The notes beneath the pieces are model-generated. The model saw nothing but the letters and a program-made list of their open reading frames with translations. It was not told the DNA's origin and ran no database searches. Made by a program: the position numbers and the translations under genes. This document shows positions 9,521-17,838 of a stretch of 64,000 nucleotides of DNA, in pieces. Source of the DNA: Caballeronia ptereochthonis (GTDB lineage Bacteria > Pseudomonadota > Gammaproteobacteria > Burkholderiales > Burkholderiaceae); contig NZ_FCOB02000012.1 of NCBI RefSeq assembly GCF_001545075.1, forward strand, positions 62,001 to 126,000, given 5' to 3'. Within the stretch, counting starts at the first letter, position 1; the number at the start of each line of letters is the position of its first letter.

Positions 9521-10612
9521 ATGAGCAAGAATGCATTGACATCGCTACTCGGCATCGACACGCCGATTATCCAGGCGCCGATGGCAGGCGTGAGCACGCC
9601 GGCGCTCGCCGCGGCCGTATCGAACGCGGGCGGGCTCGGCTCGCTCGGCGTCGGTGCGATGAACGCCGAAGGCGCGCGCAAGGTGATTCGCGAGACGCGT
9701 GAACTCACGAGCAAGCCATTCAACATCAACGTGTTCTGTCATGCGCCGGCGAAGGCGAATGCGGCCGTCGAGAAAGCCTGGGTCGAGTGGCTCGCGCCGC
9801 TCTTCGCGCAATACGGCGCGACGCCGCCCGGGAAGCTGAGCGAGATCTACACGAGCTTCGTCGTCGACGAGGCCATGCTCGAGGTGTTCGTCGAAGAGAA
9901 GCCGGCGATCGTGAGTTTCCATTTCGGCTTGCCATCCCGGCAATATATCGACGCCTTGCGCAAGGCCGGCATCAAACTGGTTGCATCTGCAACCAATTTG
10001 CGCGAAGCGGAACAGGTCGCGGCGGCGGGCATGGACGCGATCGTCGCACAGGGCATCGAAGCGGGCGGCCATCGCGGCATCTTCGACCCGCAGGCCGACG
10101 ACGACAATCTCGGCACCTTCGCGCTTACGCGCCTCCTCGTGCGCAAGTTCGATGTGCCGGTGATCGCCGCGGGCGGCATCATGGATGGCGCGGGCATTGC
10201 GGCGGCGCTGGCGCTCGGCGCGCAGGCGGCGCAGCTCGGCACCGCATTCGTGCCCTGCACGGAAACGTCGATCGACGCGGGATACCGTCGCGCCATTCTC
10301 AGCGAAGCGGCGGACCACACGACGTTCACCGCCGCGATATCGGGCCGCAAGGCGCGCAGTCTCGTCAACCGGTTCACGGAACTGGGCCGCGGCGCGCAAG
10401 CACCCGCGATTCCCGCCTATCCGATTACGTATGACGCGGGCAAGTCGCTGCACGCGGCCGCGAAGGCAAAGGGCGAGTTCGGCTACGGCGCGCAATGGGC
10501 GGGGCAGGCGGCCGCGCTCGCGCGCGAATTGCCGGCAGCCGGGTTGATGGCGCGTCTGCAGGCGGAATTGCACGAAAGCATCGAGGGTTTGCGCAAATAT
10601 GCATCTCGCTGA
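9521..10612 (+). CDS. nitronate monooxygenase (2-nitropropane dioxygenase family)
   Basis: A 363-residue FMN-dependent TIM barrel that oxidises alkyl nitronates to carbonyl compounds and nitrite. The sequence opens with the family stretch [30 protein letters not shown], has [12 protein letters not shown] with the flavin-site His, and ends the barrel with AAGGIMDG and [19 protein letters not shown] about 10 bases before the ATG at 9521 supports this start. In-frame codons back to 9389 overlap the LysR gene and were rejected. It follows the LysR gene by 29 bases and precedes a TauD-like dioxygenase. Some family members have other flavin reactions, so the nitronate substrate is by family only. 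Confidence 0.87.
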   Translation: MSKNALTSLLGIDTPIIQAPMAGVSTPALAAAVSNAGGLGSLGVGAMNAEGARKVIRETRELTSKPFNINVFCHAPAKANAAVEKAWVEWLAPLFAQYGATPPGKLSEIYTSFVVDEAMLEVFVEEKPAIVSFHFGLPSRQYIDALRKAGIKLVASATNLREAEQVAAAGMDAIVAQGIEAGGHRGIFDPQADDDNLGTFALTRLLVRKFDVPVIAAGGIMDGAGIAAALALGAQAAQLGTAFVPCTETSIDAGYRRAILSEAADHTTFTAAISGRKARSLVNRFTELGRGAQAPAIPAYPITYDAGKSLHAAAKAKGEFGYGAQWAGQAAALARELPAAGLMARLQAELHESIEGLRKYASR

Positions 10613-10729
10613 TCGATGTAAAGCTTAGTCGAAACGCTTCGTTGGTCGAGCGTCCTGTCGATGCTTCAATGTTTCGGTCGCATCCATTGCGGCCAGCATC
10701 CGACAAACGCATACCAACGGAGATTTTCG

Positions 10730-11668
10730 ATGTCCGAAACCCACACGCTCGCCGCCGACTCCGCGCGTCACCCCGTCGCGTCAAATGAACCGTTCCAGGT
10801 GCGCCCGATCGGCGGGCGCATCGGTGCGGAAGTACGTGGCGTGTCGCTTTCCGCCGATCTCGACGATGCCGCCATTGGTGCGATCAACCAGGCGCTGCTC
10901 GAGCACAAGGTGCTGTTCTTCCGCGGCCAGTCGCATCTCGACGATGCCGCGCAGGAAGCGTTCGCGGCGCGTTTCGGCGAGACTGTCGCGCATCCGACGG
11001 TGCCTTCGCTTGCGAATGGCAGCCGCCTGCTGGAGCTCGATTCGAAGCACGGCACGCGCGCGAACTCCTGGCATACCGACGTCACCTTCGTCGATGCCTA
11101 CCCGAAAATCTCCATCCTGCGCGGCGTGGTGATTCCGCCCGCCGGCGGCGACACGGTCTGGGCCAATACGGCCGCCGCGTATGCGAACCTGCCGCAGCCC
11201 TTGCGCGAACTCGCCGACCAGCTGTGGGCGCTGCATTCGAACGCCTACGATTACGCGGCGACCCGCAACGTCCCCGACACGGAAACGGAGCGCGAATACC
11301 GCAAGCAATTCACGTCGACGCTCTATGAAACGGAGCACCCGGTCGTGCGCGTGCATCCCGAAACGGGCGAGCGCACCCTCGTGCTGGGCCACTTCGTGCA
11401 ACGCTTCATCGGCCTGTCGCAACGCGACTCGGACCGTCTGATCGAACTCTTCCACGATCACGTCACACGCCTCGAGAACACCGTGCGCTGGCGCTGGACG
11501 CAAGGCGACGTCGCGATCTGGGACAACCGCGCGACCCAGCATTACGCAGTGGCGGATTACGGCGACGCGCATCGCGTCGTGCGCCGCGCGACCGTGCACG
11601 GCGATGTGCCCGTGGGCATCGACGGGCGCAGGAGCCGCATCGTCAGGCAGGAAGCGCGCGCGTCCTGA
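10730..11668 (+). CDS. TauD/TfdA-family Fe(II)/2-oxoglutarate dioxygenase
   Basis: A 312-residue jelly-roll dioxygenase. The iron triad is visible: His and Asp in SWHTDVTF and the distal His in RATQHYAV, with the 2-oxoglutarate-binding Arg in RVVRRATVHG. TauD-type members hydroxylate sulfonates (taurine, alkanesulfonates) next to the sulfur so that sulfite is released, while relatives act on phenoxyacids or sulfate esters. Its place directly before an SsuA/TauA-type ABC importer favours a sulfur-containing substrate. The ATG at 10730 lies 6 bases after CGGAG. The 117-base gap to the preceding gene could hold a promoter. Confidence 0.9.
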   Translation: MSETHTLAADSARHPVASNEPFQVRPIGGRIGAEVRGVSLSADLDDAAIGAINQALLEHKVLFFRGQSHLDDAAQEAFAARFGETVAHPTVPSLANGSRLLELDSKHGTRANSWHTDVTFVDAYPKISILRGVVIPPAGGDTVWANTAAAYANLPQPLRELADQLWALHSNAYDYAATRNVPDTETEREYRKQFTSTLYETEHPVVRVHPETGERTLVLGHFVQRFIGLSQRDSDRLIELFHDHVTRLENTVRWRWTQGDVAIWDNRATQHYAVADYGDAHRVVRRATVHGDVPVGIDGRRSRIVRQEARAS

Positions 11669-11736
11669 CGCGCTTCTCCCTGCATGCACGGGCGATGACT
11701 CTTCATCGCCCGCCGTCCATTCTTCTTCATTGCACG

Positions 11737-12801
11737 ATGACACTACGATTCAAGCTCCTAGCCGGCGCGGCAGCGCTTCTTGCCGCGCTCATCGGTCCCG
11801 CGCATGCCGCCGATCCGGCGGTGGTGCGCATCGGCGTCGCGCAGCAGGGCACGGGCGATCCGCCCACGTTCGGCGGTTCGCCCGCCGCGACCGCGCAGTT
11901 GCAGCATCGCGTCGAGAATGCGTTGCAGCCCGAGCACGTCAAGGTCGAATGGATCTTCTTCAAGGGCGCGGGGCCGGCGGTGAACGAGGCGCTCGCGAAC
12001 AAGCAGATCGACTTCGCGTATCAGGGCGACCTGCCCTCGGTGCTGGGCCGCGCGAACGGTTTGAAGACGCATCTGCTGCTGGCGTCGAACGTGCGCGCGG
12101 GCGTCTATCTCGCGGTGCCGCCGGATTCGGACATCAAGGGCGTGAAGGACCTCAAGGGCAAGCGCGTCGGCCTCTTTCGCGGCACGAACCTTCAGCTCGT
12201 CGCGGACAACGTGCTGAAGGAAAACGGCCTCACCGAGCGCGATCTGCGCGTGATCAATCTCGATACCGCCGCGGCGCAGGCAGCGCTCGCGTCGAAGGGC
12301 GTCGATGCGGTGTTCCTCGATTACTCGCTCTTCAAGCTGCAACGGCAGGGTCTCGCGAAGATCGTCTACGCTTCGCGCGACGGCGGCCTGCAACTCACGC
12401 GTCAGGCGCATCTGCTCGTGCTCGAGGATTTCGAGCATGCGCATCCCGATACGGTGCAGAAGGTCGTGACCGCGGTGGTTCAGGCGGCGCAATGGTCGTC
12501 CGACGAAGCGAATCGCAGCGCGTTGTTCGCATTGTGGGCGAAGAGCGGCGTGCCGCCGGAGTCGTGGCAATCCGAGTATGCGAATCAGCCGTTGAAGGAC
12601 CGCAACTCGCCGCTCATCGATCCGTTCTTCGTCGCGCGCTATCAATCCGTCGCCGATGACGCGCTGCGCCTGAACCTGATTCGCCAGCCCGTCAGCGTGA
12701 ACGGATGGTTCGAGCCGAAGTATCTCGATCAGGCGTTGAAGTCGCTGAAGCTCGAAGCGTATTGGCCGCGTTTCGATGCGTCGGGCAAACCCATCGCTTA
12801 A
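11737..12801 (+). CDS. ABC transporter substrate-binding protein, SsuA/TauA (NitT/TauT) family
   Basis: A 354-residue periplasmic binding protein. The Sec signal MTLRFKLLAGAAALLAALIG ends at AHA-AD near residue 24. The mature protein has the aliphatic-sulfonate-binding pattern: a first strand VVRIGVAQQG, FFKGAGPAVNEALANKQIDFAYQGDLP, and DLKGKRVGLFRGTNLQ. The ATG at 11737 is preferred over 11695 because it starts the signal peptide. Neither has a strong ribosome-binding site. It heads a four-gene importer (with 12823, 13664 and 14461) spaced 10-21 bases apart. The ligand is probably a sulfonate or sulfate ester, but nitrate-, taurine- and pyrimidine-precursor-binding relatives look alike. Confidence 0.87.
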   Translation: MTLRFKLLAGAAALLAALIGPAHAADPAVVRIGVAQQGTGDPPTFGGSPAATAQLQHRVENALQPEHVKVEWIFFKGAGPAVNEALANKQIDFAYQGDLPSVLGRANGLKTHLLLASNVRAGVYLAVPPDSDIKGVKDLKGKRVGLFRGTNLQLVADNVLKENGLTERDLRVINLDTAAAQAALASKGVDAVFLDYSLFKLQRQGLAKIVYASRDGGLQLTRQAHLLVLEDFEHAHPDTVQKVVTAVVQAAQWSSDEANRSALFALWAKSGVPPESWQSEYANQPLKDRNSPLIDPFFVARYQSVADDALRLNLIRQPVSVNGWFEPKYLDQALKSLKLEAYWPRFDASGKPIA

Positions 12802-12822
12802 CGCATAAGGAGAATACTTCAG

Positions 12823-13653
12823 ATGGCGAACGCACTTTCCCGAGTCCTGCTGCCTGCGGATCGCTTTCGCGCTCGCAAGTTCTTATCGAGCGATGCGCTG
12901 CATGCCATTGGATGGACCGCGTTGCCGTGGCTTCTGCCCATTGCGTGCGCGGTGTCGTGGGTGCTCGGTTCGCGCTACGGCTGGATCTCCGCGCAAGTGC
13001 TGCCGCCGCCCGCGCTCGTCTTCGAGACGCTCGGCGCGCTCGCGAAAAGCGGCGAGCTGTGGATGCATCTCGCCGCGAGCACGACGCGCGCGGCGGTCGG
13101 CTTCGGCGGCGGCGTGGTGCTCGGCGTGCTGCTGGGCGGCTTGCTCGGCCTGTCGCGCACGCTGGAGGCGTATGTGCTGCCGAGCTTCAACGCGATCGTG
13201 CAGGTGCCGGTGCTTGGCTGGCTGCCGTTTCTGATGATCGTCGTCGGTATCGGCGAGCCGCTGAAGTATCTGCTGATCGGGCATGCCGCGCTCGTGCCGG
13301 TCACGCTTTCCACGCTGCAAGGGTTTCGCGGCACGCCGCGCGCATTGCAGGAGGTCGCGTCGGTGTATCGCTATTCGCGCTGGCAGGTGATCACCCGCGT
13401 GACGCTGCCAGCCGCGATTCCCGTCATCGGTACCGGCGTGCGGCTCGCGTTCACCAAGGCATGGCTGACGCTCGTCGTCGTTGAACTGGTCGCGTCGTCA
13501 GAGGGGCTCGGGTATCTCATCGTGTATGGGCGGCAGCTCTTTCAGCTCGATCTCGTGCTGGCTTCAGTGTTGATCGTCGGCGCAATCGGCTGTGCGGCGG
13601 ATCGCCTGCTCAACGCGTTCGAGCGCAAGCTCCAGCGCGGCCGCGTGAACTGA
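12823..13653 (+). CDS. ABC transporter permease (SsuC/TauC family), first of two
   Basis: A 276-residue inner-membrane permease with about six hydrophobic segments. The cytoplasmic EAA loop that docks the ATPase is recognisable (LQEVASVYRYSRWQVITRVTLPAAIP). An AAGGAGA ribosome-binding site lies about 10 bases before the ATG. It follows the binding-protein gene by 21 bases and precedes a second, clearly different permease by 10 bases. Classical SsuC and TauC are single permease genes working as homodimers, so this importer probably uses a heterodimer. Confidence 0.88.
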   Translation: MANALSRVLLPADRFRARKFLSSDALHAIGWTALPWLLPIACAVSWVLGSRYGWISAQVLPPPALVFETLGALAKSGELWMHLAASTTRAAVGFGGGVVLGVLLGGLLGLSRTLEAYVLPSFNAIVQVPVLGWLPFLMIVVGIGEPLKYLLIGHAALVPVTLSTLQGFRGTPRALQEVASVYRYSRWQVITRVTLPAAIPVIGTGVRLAFTKAWLTLVVVELVASSEGLGYLIVYGRQLFQLDLVLASVLIVGAIGCAADRLLNAFERKLQRGRVN

Positions 13654-13663
13654 GGAGGAGGGT

Positions 13664-14446
13664 ATGTCCACGTTGGATTGGGAAGCGGACATCGTCAAGG
13701 GATCGTGGCGCGGCGTCGTGCTGCCGGTCGCCGCACTTGCGCTGTGGTGGTTCGCCGCGCGCGGCGCGCAAGCCGATCACGGCATCATGGTGTCGCCTGT
13801 GCGAGTGTGGGATACCGCGGTCGAGCAGGTTCGAAGCGGCGCGCTATTGCGTGCGTTGTCGGCATCGCTTGCGCGCGAGTTGACGGGCTTCGCGATCGGT
13901 ACGACGCTCGGCCTCGCACTCGGTGCGCTGCTCGGCATCTCGAAGCTGGCCAATCGCGCGATCGCGCCGAGCTTCAACACGTTCAAGCAAGTGTCGCTGT
14001 TCGCGTGGATTCCGCTGATCTCAGTGTGGTTCGGCCTCGGCGATGTCGCGAAGGTCGTGTTCCTGTCGCTCGCCGCGCTCATGCCCGTGGTGATGCATAC
14101 GAGCGATGGCATTCGCGCCGTGCCGCCGCAACTGCTCGAGGTGGCGGGCGCGTATCGCTACGGCAGATTGCAGACGCTCGCATACGTCGTGCTGCCCGCC
14201 GCGTTGCCTTCGATCTTCACGGGCGTCTATCTCGCGCTCATCTATTCGTGGCTCGCGACGCTCGGCGCGGAATATCTGCTCGTGGCGGGCAGCGGGATCG
14301 GCAATACGCTCGTCGACGGCAGCGAGCAGTTTCGAATGGATCTCGTCGTGTTCTGCGTGATCGTGGTCGGTGTGACGGGGTGGGGGTTGAATGCCCTCGC
14401 GCGCGGCGTGCAGCGGCGCTGGTTCGATGCATCGCGCGCGGCTTGA
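13664..14446 (+). CDS. ABC transporter permease (SsuC/TauC family), second of two
   Basis: A 260-residue inner-membrane permease, homologous in layout to the preceding gene but not a recent duplicate. Its EAA loop reads LLEVAGAYRYGRLQTLAYVVLPAALP. It has about six membrane segments and ends in a cytoplasmic basic tail. AGGAGG sits 8 bases before the ATG. With its neighbours it would form the two-subunit transmembrane channel. The alternative, two importers sharing parts, is less likely given the tight spacing and single ATPase gene. Confidence 0.87.
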   Translation: MSTLDWEADIVKGSWRGVVLPVAALALWWFAARGAQADHGIMVSPVRVWDTAVEQVRSGALLRALSASLARELTGFAIGTTLGLALGALLGISKLANRAIAPSFNTFKQVSLFAWIPLISVWFGLGDVAKVVFLSLAALMPVVMHTSDGIRAVPPQLLEVAGAYRYGRLQTLAYVVLPAALPSIFTGVYLALIYSWLATLGAEYLLVAGSGIGNTLVDGSEQFRMDLVVFCVIVVGVTGWGLNALARGVQRRWFDASRAA

Positions 14447-14460
14447 GGAGAATCGGGAAT

Positions 14461-15231
14461 ATGACGACGATAGTCGAGCAAGACCGCGGCCTGACGCTGC
14501 GGCACGTGAGCAAGCGATACAACGGCGACGATGCGCCGCCGGTACTCGATCGCATCGACCTGTCGATTGCGAGCGGAGAATTCGTGAGCATCGTCGGGGC
14601 GAGCGGTTGCGGGAAATCGACGCTGCTGCGTCTCATCGCCGGTCTCGACGCCGATCACGAAGGCGAGATCGACTTCGACGGCGAGCGTGTCGTCACGACG
14701 GATTTGTCGCGCGGCATCGTGTTTCAGGATCATCGCCTGTTTCCGTGGCTCGATGTCGCGCAGAACGTGGCCGTCGCGCTGCGCAATGCGCCGCTATCGA
14801 AAGCGGAGAAGGCGCGCGCGGTCGCGGAGCATGTCGCGCTCGTCGGGCTGACGGGCTATGAGCGGCACTATCCGCATCAGTTGTCGGGCGGAATGGCGCA
14901 ACGTGTCGCGATTGCGAGAGGGCTCGTGAATCGGCCGCGACTGCTCTTGCTCGATGAACCGTTCGGCGCGCTCGATGCGCTCACGCGCGCCCGCCTGCAA
15001 CTCGAATTACAGCGCATCTGGGAGCGCGAGCGCATCACGATGGTGCTCGTCACGCATGATGTCGAGGAGGCCGTGTTGCTTTCGGATCGTATCGTCGTGA
15101 TGCAGGCGCGTCCGGGGCGTATCGGCGAGGTGGTGGATGTCGCGCTGCCGAGGCCGAGAAAGCCTGGCGATCGCAAGGTCGGCGAGCTGCGCGACGACAT
15201 CGTGGAGACGTTCTTTACGGACGTCGTCTAA
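14461..15231 (+). CDS. ABC transporter ATP-binding protein (SsuB/TauB family)
   Basis: A 256-residue ATPase that powers the importer. Walker A is GASGCGKST at 46-54, the Q-loop is in GIVFQDHRLFPW, the signature is LSGGMAQ, Walker B is LLLLDEPFGALD, and the switch His is in LVTHDVEEA. The sulfonate/nitrate branch is indicated by FPWLDVAQNVAVAL. The ATG at 14461 follows GAGGAGAA. The open frame upstream to 13678 lies across the permease gene and is not coding. Its last 4 bases overlap the end of the convergent SnoaL-like gene, so the transcripts of both genes must overlap. Confidence 0.92.
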   Translation: MTTIVEQDRGLTLRHVSKRYNGDDAPPVLDRIDLSIASGEFVSIVGASGCGKSTLLRLIAGLDADHEGEIDFDGERVVTTDLSRGIVFQDHRLFPWLDVAQNVAVALRNAPLSKAEKARAVAEHVALVGLTGYERHYPHQLSGGMAQRVAIARGLVNRPRLLLLDEPFGALDALTRARLQLELQRIWERERITMVLVTHDVEEAVLLSDRIVVMQARPGRIGEVVDVALPRPRKPGDRKVGELRDDIVETFFTDVV

Positions 15232-15614
15232 AGCTGGGCTTCGATCGCCGCCTTGTCGATCACTGACCAGACCTGCTCGATCTTTCCTTCGCGGAATTCG
15301 TAGAAGACGTTCTCGCTGAAGGCGACGCGTTTGCCGTCGACGCGCAGCCCCATGAAAGCCGCCTTCGGCGTACAGTCGAAAAGCAGGCGGCTCGCGATGC
15401 GAGGCGGATCGGCTATCAGCAGTTGAATGTCGAAGAAGAGATCCGGGATGTCGCGGAAGTCTTTCCTCAGCATCTCGCGATAGTCCGTGAGCGTGAGCGC
15501 CCGTCCGTTGTAGTGCAACGCGTCGTGAACGAACGAGCCGAGGCTTGCCCACTCCTGCGCATTGAGGCAGGCGATGTAAGCACGATAGCGATCGGAAAGC
15601 GCGGTTTTGGTCAT
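15228..15614 (-). CDS. SnoaL-like / NTF2-fold protein (ester cyclase type)
   Basis: A 128-residue single-domain protein with the cone-shaped NTF2/SnoaL fold pattern: an N-terminal helix pair (SDRYRAYIACLNAQEWASLGSFVHDALHYNGR), then LTLTDYREMLRKDFRDIPDLFFDIQLLIAD, and closing strands VAFSENVFYEFREGKIEQVWSVID. SnoaL-like proteins range from polyketide cyclases to isomerases and binding proteins, so no reaction is assigned. There is no signal peptide. It overlaps the ABC ATPase gene tail to tail by 4 bases and stands alone on this strand. Confidence 0.82.
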   Translation of the reverse strand: MTKTALSDRYRAYIACLNAQEWASLGSFVHDALHYNGRALTLTDYREMLRKDFRDIPDLFFDIQLLIADPPRIASRLLFDCTPKAAFMGLRVDGKRVAFSENVFYEFREGKIEQVWSVIDKAAIEAQL

Positions 15615-15691
15615 ATCGGCGGTTCCTGAATCATTGAAGTCGTGGACGCGGCATCGCAGGCGCTGGCCGCCAATGACGCGATTCGCGCTGC

Positions 15692-16022
15692 CTATCTGTC
15701 AGCCGGGAGTCTTCGCCGATAACTCAGACCCAGATGCGTGAGTCGGTATTTTTGGTTTGGGCTCGTCGGCTTGCCCGGAACGGTCATTTCGATCAGGCCT
15801 GATTCCAGTGTGGGAACGAGATAAGCCTTTCTGAAGTGCTCCGGGTCACTGAGTTTCAAAAGATGCTGGATGTCCGCGCGGCGTCTTTCCTTGTCCATTA
15901 CCTTTGTGGGACAACCAGACCTCATACCCGAGCGAGGTGAGCAACGTATAGACTCGATCAAGTAACTCCTCGACGCAGTACGCGGTTGAGGACACCATCA
16001 GTTTCAGTCGTTCGGCCGTAAA
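15692..16022 (-). pseudogene. remnant of a DUF4062-type protein with C-terminal winged helix, internally deleted and frameshifted
   Basis: Two fragments of what looks like one protein lie head to tail in different frames. The first (from about 16022 down to 15846) begins after a TGA at 16025-16023 and reads KLMVSSTAYCVEELLDRVY followed by TLLTSLGYEVWLSHKG. This is the start of a DUF4062 domain, which normally continues for over 100 residues. It instead runs into unrelated sequence and stops. In the next frame (15692 to about 15905) stands HFRKAYLVPTLESGLIEMT followed by PNQKYRLT, the winged-helix tail common to DUF4062, Fic and AAA_4-type proteins. The middle is missing. Base composition is less GC-biased than in the flanks. 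Read as a decayed foreign gene. Confidence 0.7.
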
Positions 16023-16509
16023 TCAGCATCACCAGAATCGTATCGTTGGAAATGAGTATCTGCTCACCGGGCGTCGATACGTCGCCGCAGGCCCGGGTTC
16101 CTGCGCTGCGTCGGGCCGTAATTGTCCTCAATTCTACGAGATTCACCTTGCTTCCCTGCAACGCCGGGATGGACGAGAGACGACCGCTTGGCTTCGTGTG
16201 ACTGCTGTAATTCGACCAGAGACAGCGGCAGCAAGCGGGACGAGGCTCAGCGACGCTTCACATGCCCTCTTCTTGTTCGATACAACGAGCGAAACGAGCA
16301 CCCTTGCGTCCTGCTTCCCGAGCCATCAGTTTTATTTATCGACATATCGCGCGAACGACGCCCTCCACACGACCCACGACCCCGGCGCAGCAACGCTAAC
16401 CGGTCTCCGAACCCCGTCCGCACGGGAAAATTGCTGGTTTACACGTAGTACCTGCCGCCGCCCATTCCTCGCTACCCTTCGTTTCAGTTTCCCTGAAGGA
16501 GTAGCGCAC
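16023..16509. other. 487-base gap before galA
   Basis: No convincing gene is present. An open frame continuous with galA runs back to 16198, but its codon use and lack of any recognisable motif argue against translation. The stretch next to the pseudogene is probably more of the decayed element. The last 100 bases should hold the gallate operon promoter. A CTGAAGGAG ribosome-binding site lies just before 16510. I see no clear repeat or hairpin. Confidence 0.45.
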
Positions 16510-17811
16510 ATGGCACGGATCATCGGAGGCATTGCCGCCTCGCACACACCGACAATCGGTTTCGCGTTCGACAAGAACAAGCGTGACGATCCCGTCTGGG
16601 CGCCGATCTTCGAGAACTTCGCGCCGCTCGCGAACTGGCTTGCGGAGAAGCAGCCCGACGTCGTCGTAACCATCTACAACGACCACGTCACGTCGTTCTT
16701 TTTCGACCACTATTCCGCGTTCGCGCTGGGCGTTGGCCCCGAATGGCGCGTCGCGGACGAAGGCGGTGGCGCGCGCGACCTGCCGCCGATCAAGGGTCAT
16801 CCGGAACTCGCCGCGCACATCGGCACGTCGCTGATGACCGACGAGTTCGACATGTCGTTTTTCCAGAACAAGCCGCTCGATCACGGCTGTTTCTCGCCGC
16901 TCTCGATGCTGTGCCCGCACAAGCCCGAATGGCCGGTCAAGCTCCTGCCACTGCAAATGGGCGTGCTGCAATTGCCCGTGCCGAGCGCGCGCCGCTTCTA
17001 CAAGCTGGGCCAGGCGCTGCGCCGCGCGATCGAGAGCTATCCGGAAGACCTCAAGGTGGCGATCCTCGCGACGGGCGGCCTTTCGCACCAGGTGCACGGT
17101 GAGCGCTCGGGTTTCAACAACACGGAATGGGACGCGCGTTTCCTCGATCTCTTCGAGCGCGATCCCGAGCAACTCGCGGACATGACCATCGCCGAATACG
17201 CGGCGCTCGGCGGCTACGAGGGCGCGGAAGTGATCATGTGGCTCACGATGCGCGGCGCGCTTTCGTCGAATGTCGTGTGCAAGCATCGCAGCTACTACCT
17301 GCCGTCGATGGCCGGCATCGCCACTGCGATCTACGAAGGCGAGGACAGCGAGACCAAGCCCGCGATCATCGAGCGTCATCGTCAGCGCATGGCGGTGCAG
17401 CTCACCGATGTCGAGAAGCTCGAGGGCACGTATCCGTTCTCGATCGAGACGGCCGTGCGCGCATATCGCATCAACGACTATCTGCATCGCATGGTCGAGC
17501 CGGCGCATCGCGAAGCATTCAAGCAGGACGAGGAAGCGAGCTTCGAAGCGGCGGCCCTTTCTGACGAGGAGCGCGATCTGATTCGCCGACGCGACTGGCG
17601 CGGCCTGCTTCATTACGGCGTGATCTTCTTCATGCTCGAAAAGCTCGGCGCGGTGACAGGCGTATCGAACCTGCACATCTATGCGGCGATGCGCGGCGAA
17701 ACGCTCGAAGAGTTTCAGAAGACGCGCAATGCCCCCGGCGCGCTGTATTCGGTGGCGGGCAAAGGCTCGGGCAAGCTCGACTGGGACAAGGCGGAAAAGG
17801 CCAGGAACTAA
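16510..17811 (+). CDS. galA: gallate dioxygenase (fused LigB-LigA type extradiol dioxygenase)
   Basis: A 433-residue class III extradiol dioxygenase that opens the gallate ring to 4-oxalomesaconate (keto/enol forms) with Fe(II) and O2. The catalytic LigB domain spans about residues 1-280: H12 in ASHTPT, the His of YNDHVTSFFFDHYSAF and the Glu of FNNTEWD match the iron ligands and active site. Residues about 320-425 form a LigA-like domain (DWRGLLHYGVIFFMLEKLG, AMRGETLEEF). This fusion is typical of GalA, whereas protocatechuate 4,5-dioxygenase has separate subunits. It heads a five-gene operon with gaps of 27, 15 and 1 bases and a final 1-base overlap. Some activity on protocatechuate is possible. 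Confidence 0.9.
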   Translation: MARIIGGIAASHTPTIGFAFDKNKRDDPVWAPIFENFAPLANWLAEKQPDVVVTIYNDHVTSFFFDHYSAFALGVGPEWRVADEGGGARDLPPIKGHPELAAHIGTSLMTDEFDMSFFQNKPLDHGCFSPLSMLCPHKPEWPVKLLPLQMGVLQLPVPSARRFYKLGQALRRAIESYPEDLKVAILATGGLSHQVHGERSGFNNTEWDARFLDLFERDPEQLADMTIAEYAALGGYEGAEVIMWLTMRGALSSNVVCKHRSYYLPSMAGIATAIYEGEDSETKPAIIERHRQRMAVQLTDVEKLEGTYPFSIETAVRAYRINDYLHRMVEPAHREAFKQDEEASFEAAALSDEERDLIRRRDWRGLLHYGVIFFMLEKLGAVTGVSNLHIYAAMRGETLEEFQKTRNAPGALYSVAGKGSGKLDWDKAEKARN

Positions 17812-17838
17812 AAGAGATCAGGGGACGGGAGACAAGCT

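Noticed and set aside
15692..15961. Intact 89-residue gene
   Set aside because: Only its last 55 residues look protein-like; the beginning is out of frame with the DUF4062 start fragment, so it is better read as part of a pseudogene.
16411..16460. Sigma-70 promoter for the gallate operon
   Set aside because: Candidate boxes around 16430-16450 do not have acceptable spacing.
16198..16509. In-frame N-terminal extension of the gallate dioxygenase
   Set aside because: The dioxygenase family starts at the ATG at 16510, which has a ribosome-binding site. The upstream codons show no conserved motif and look like non-coding DNA.
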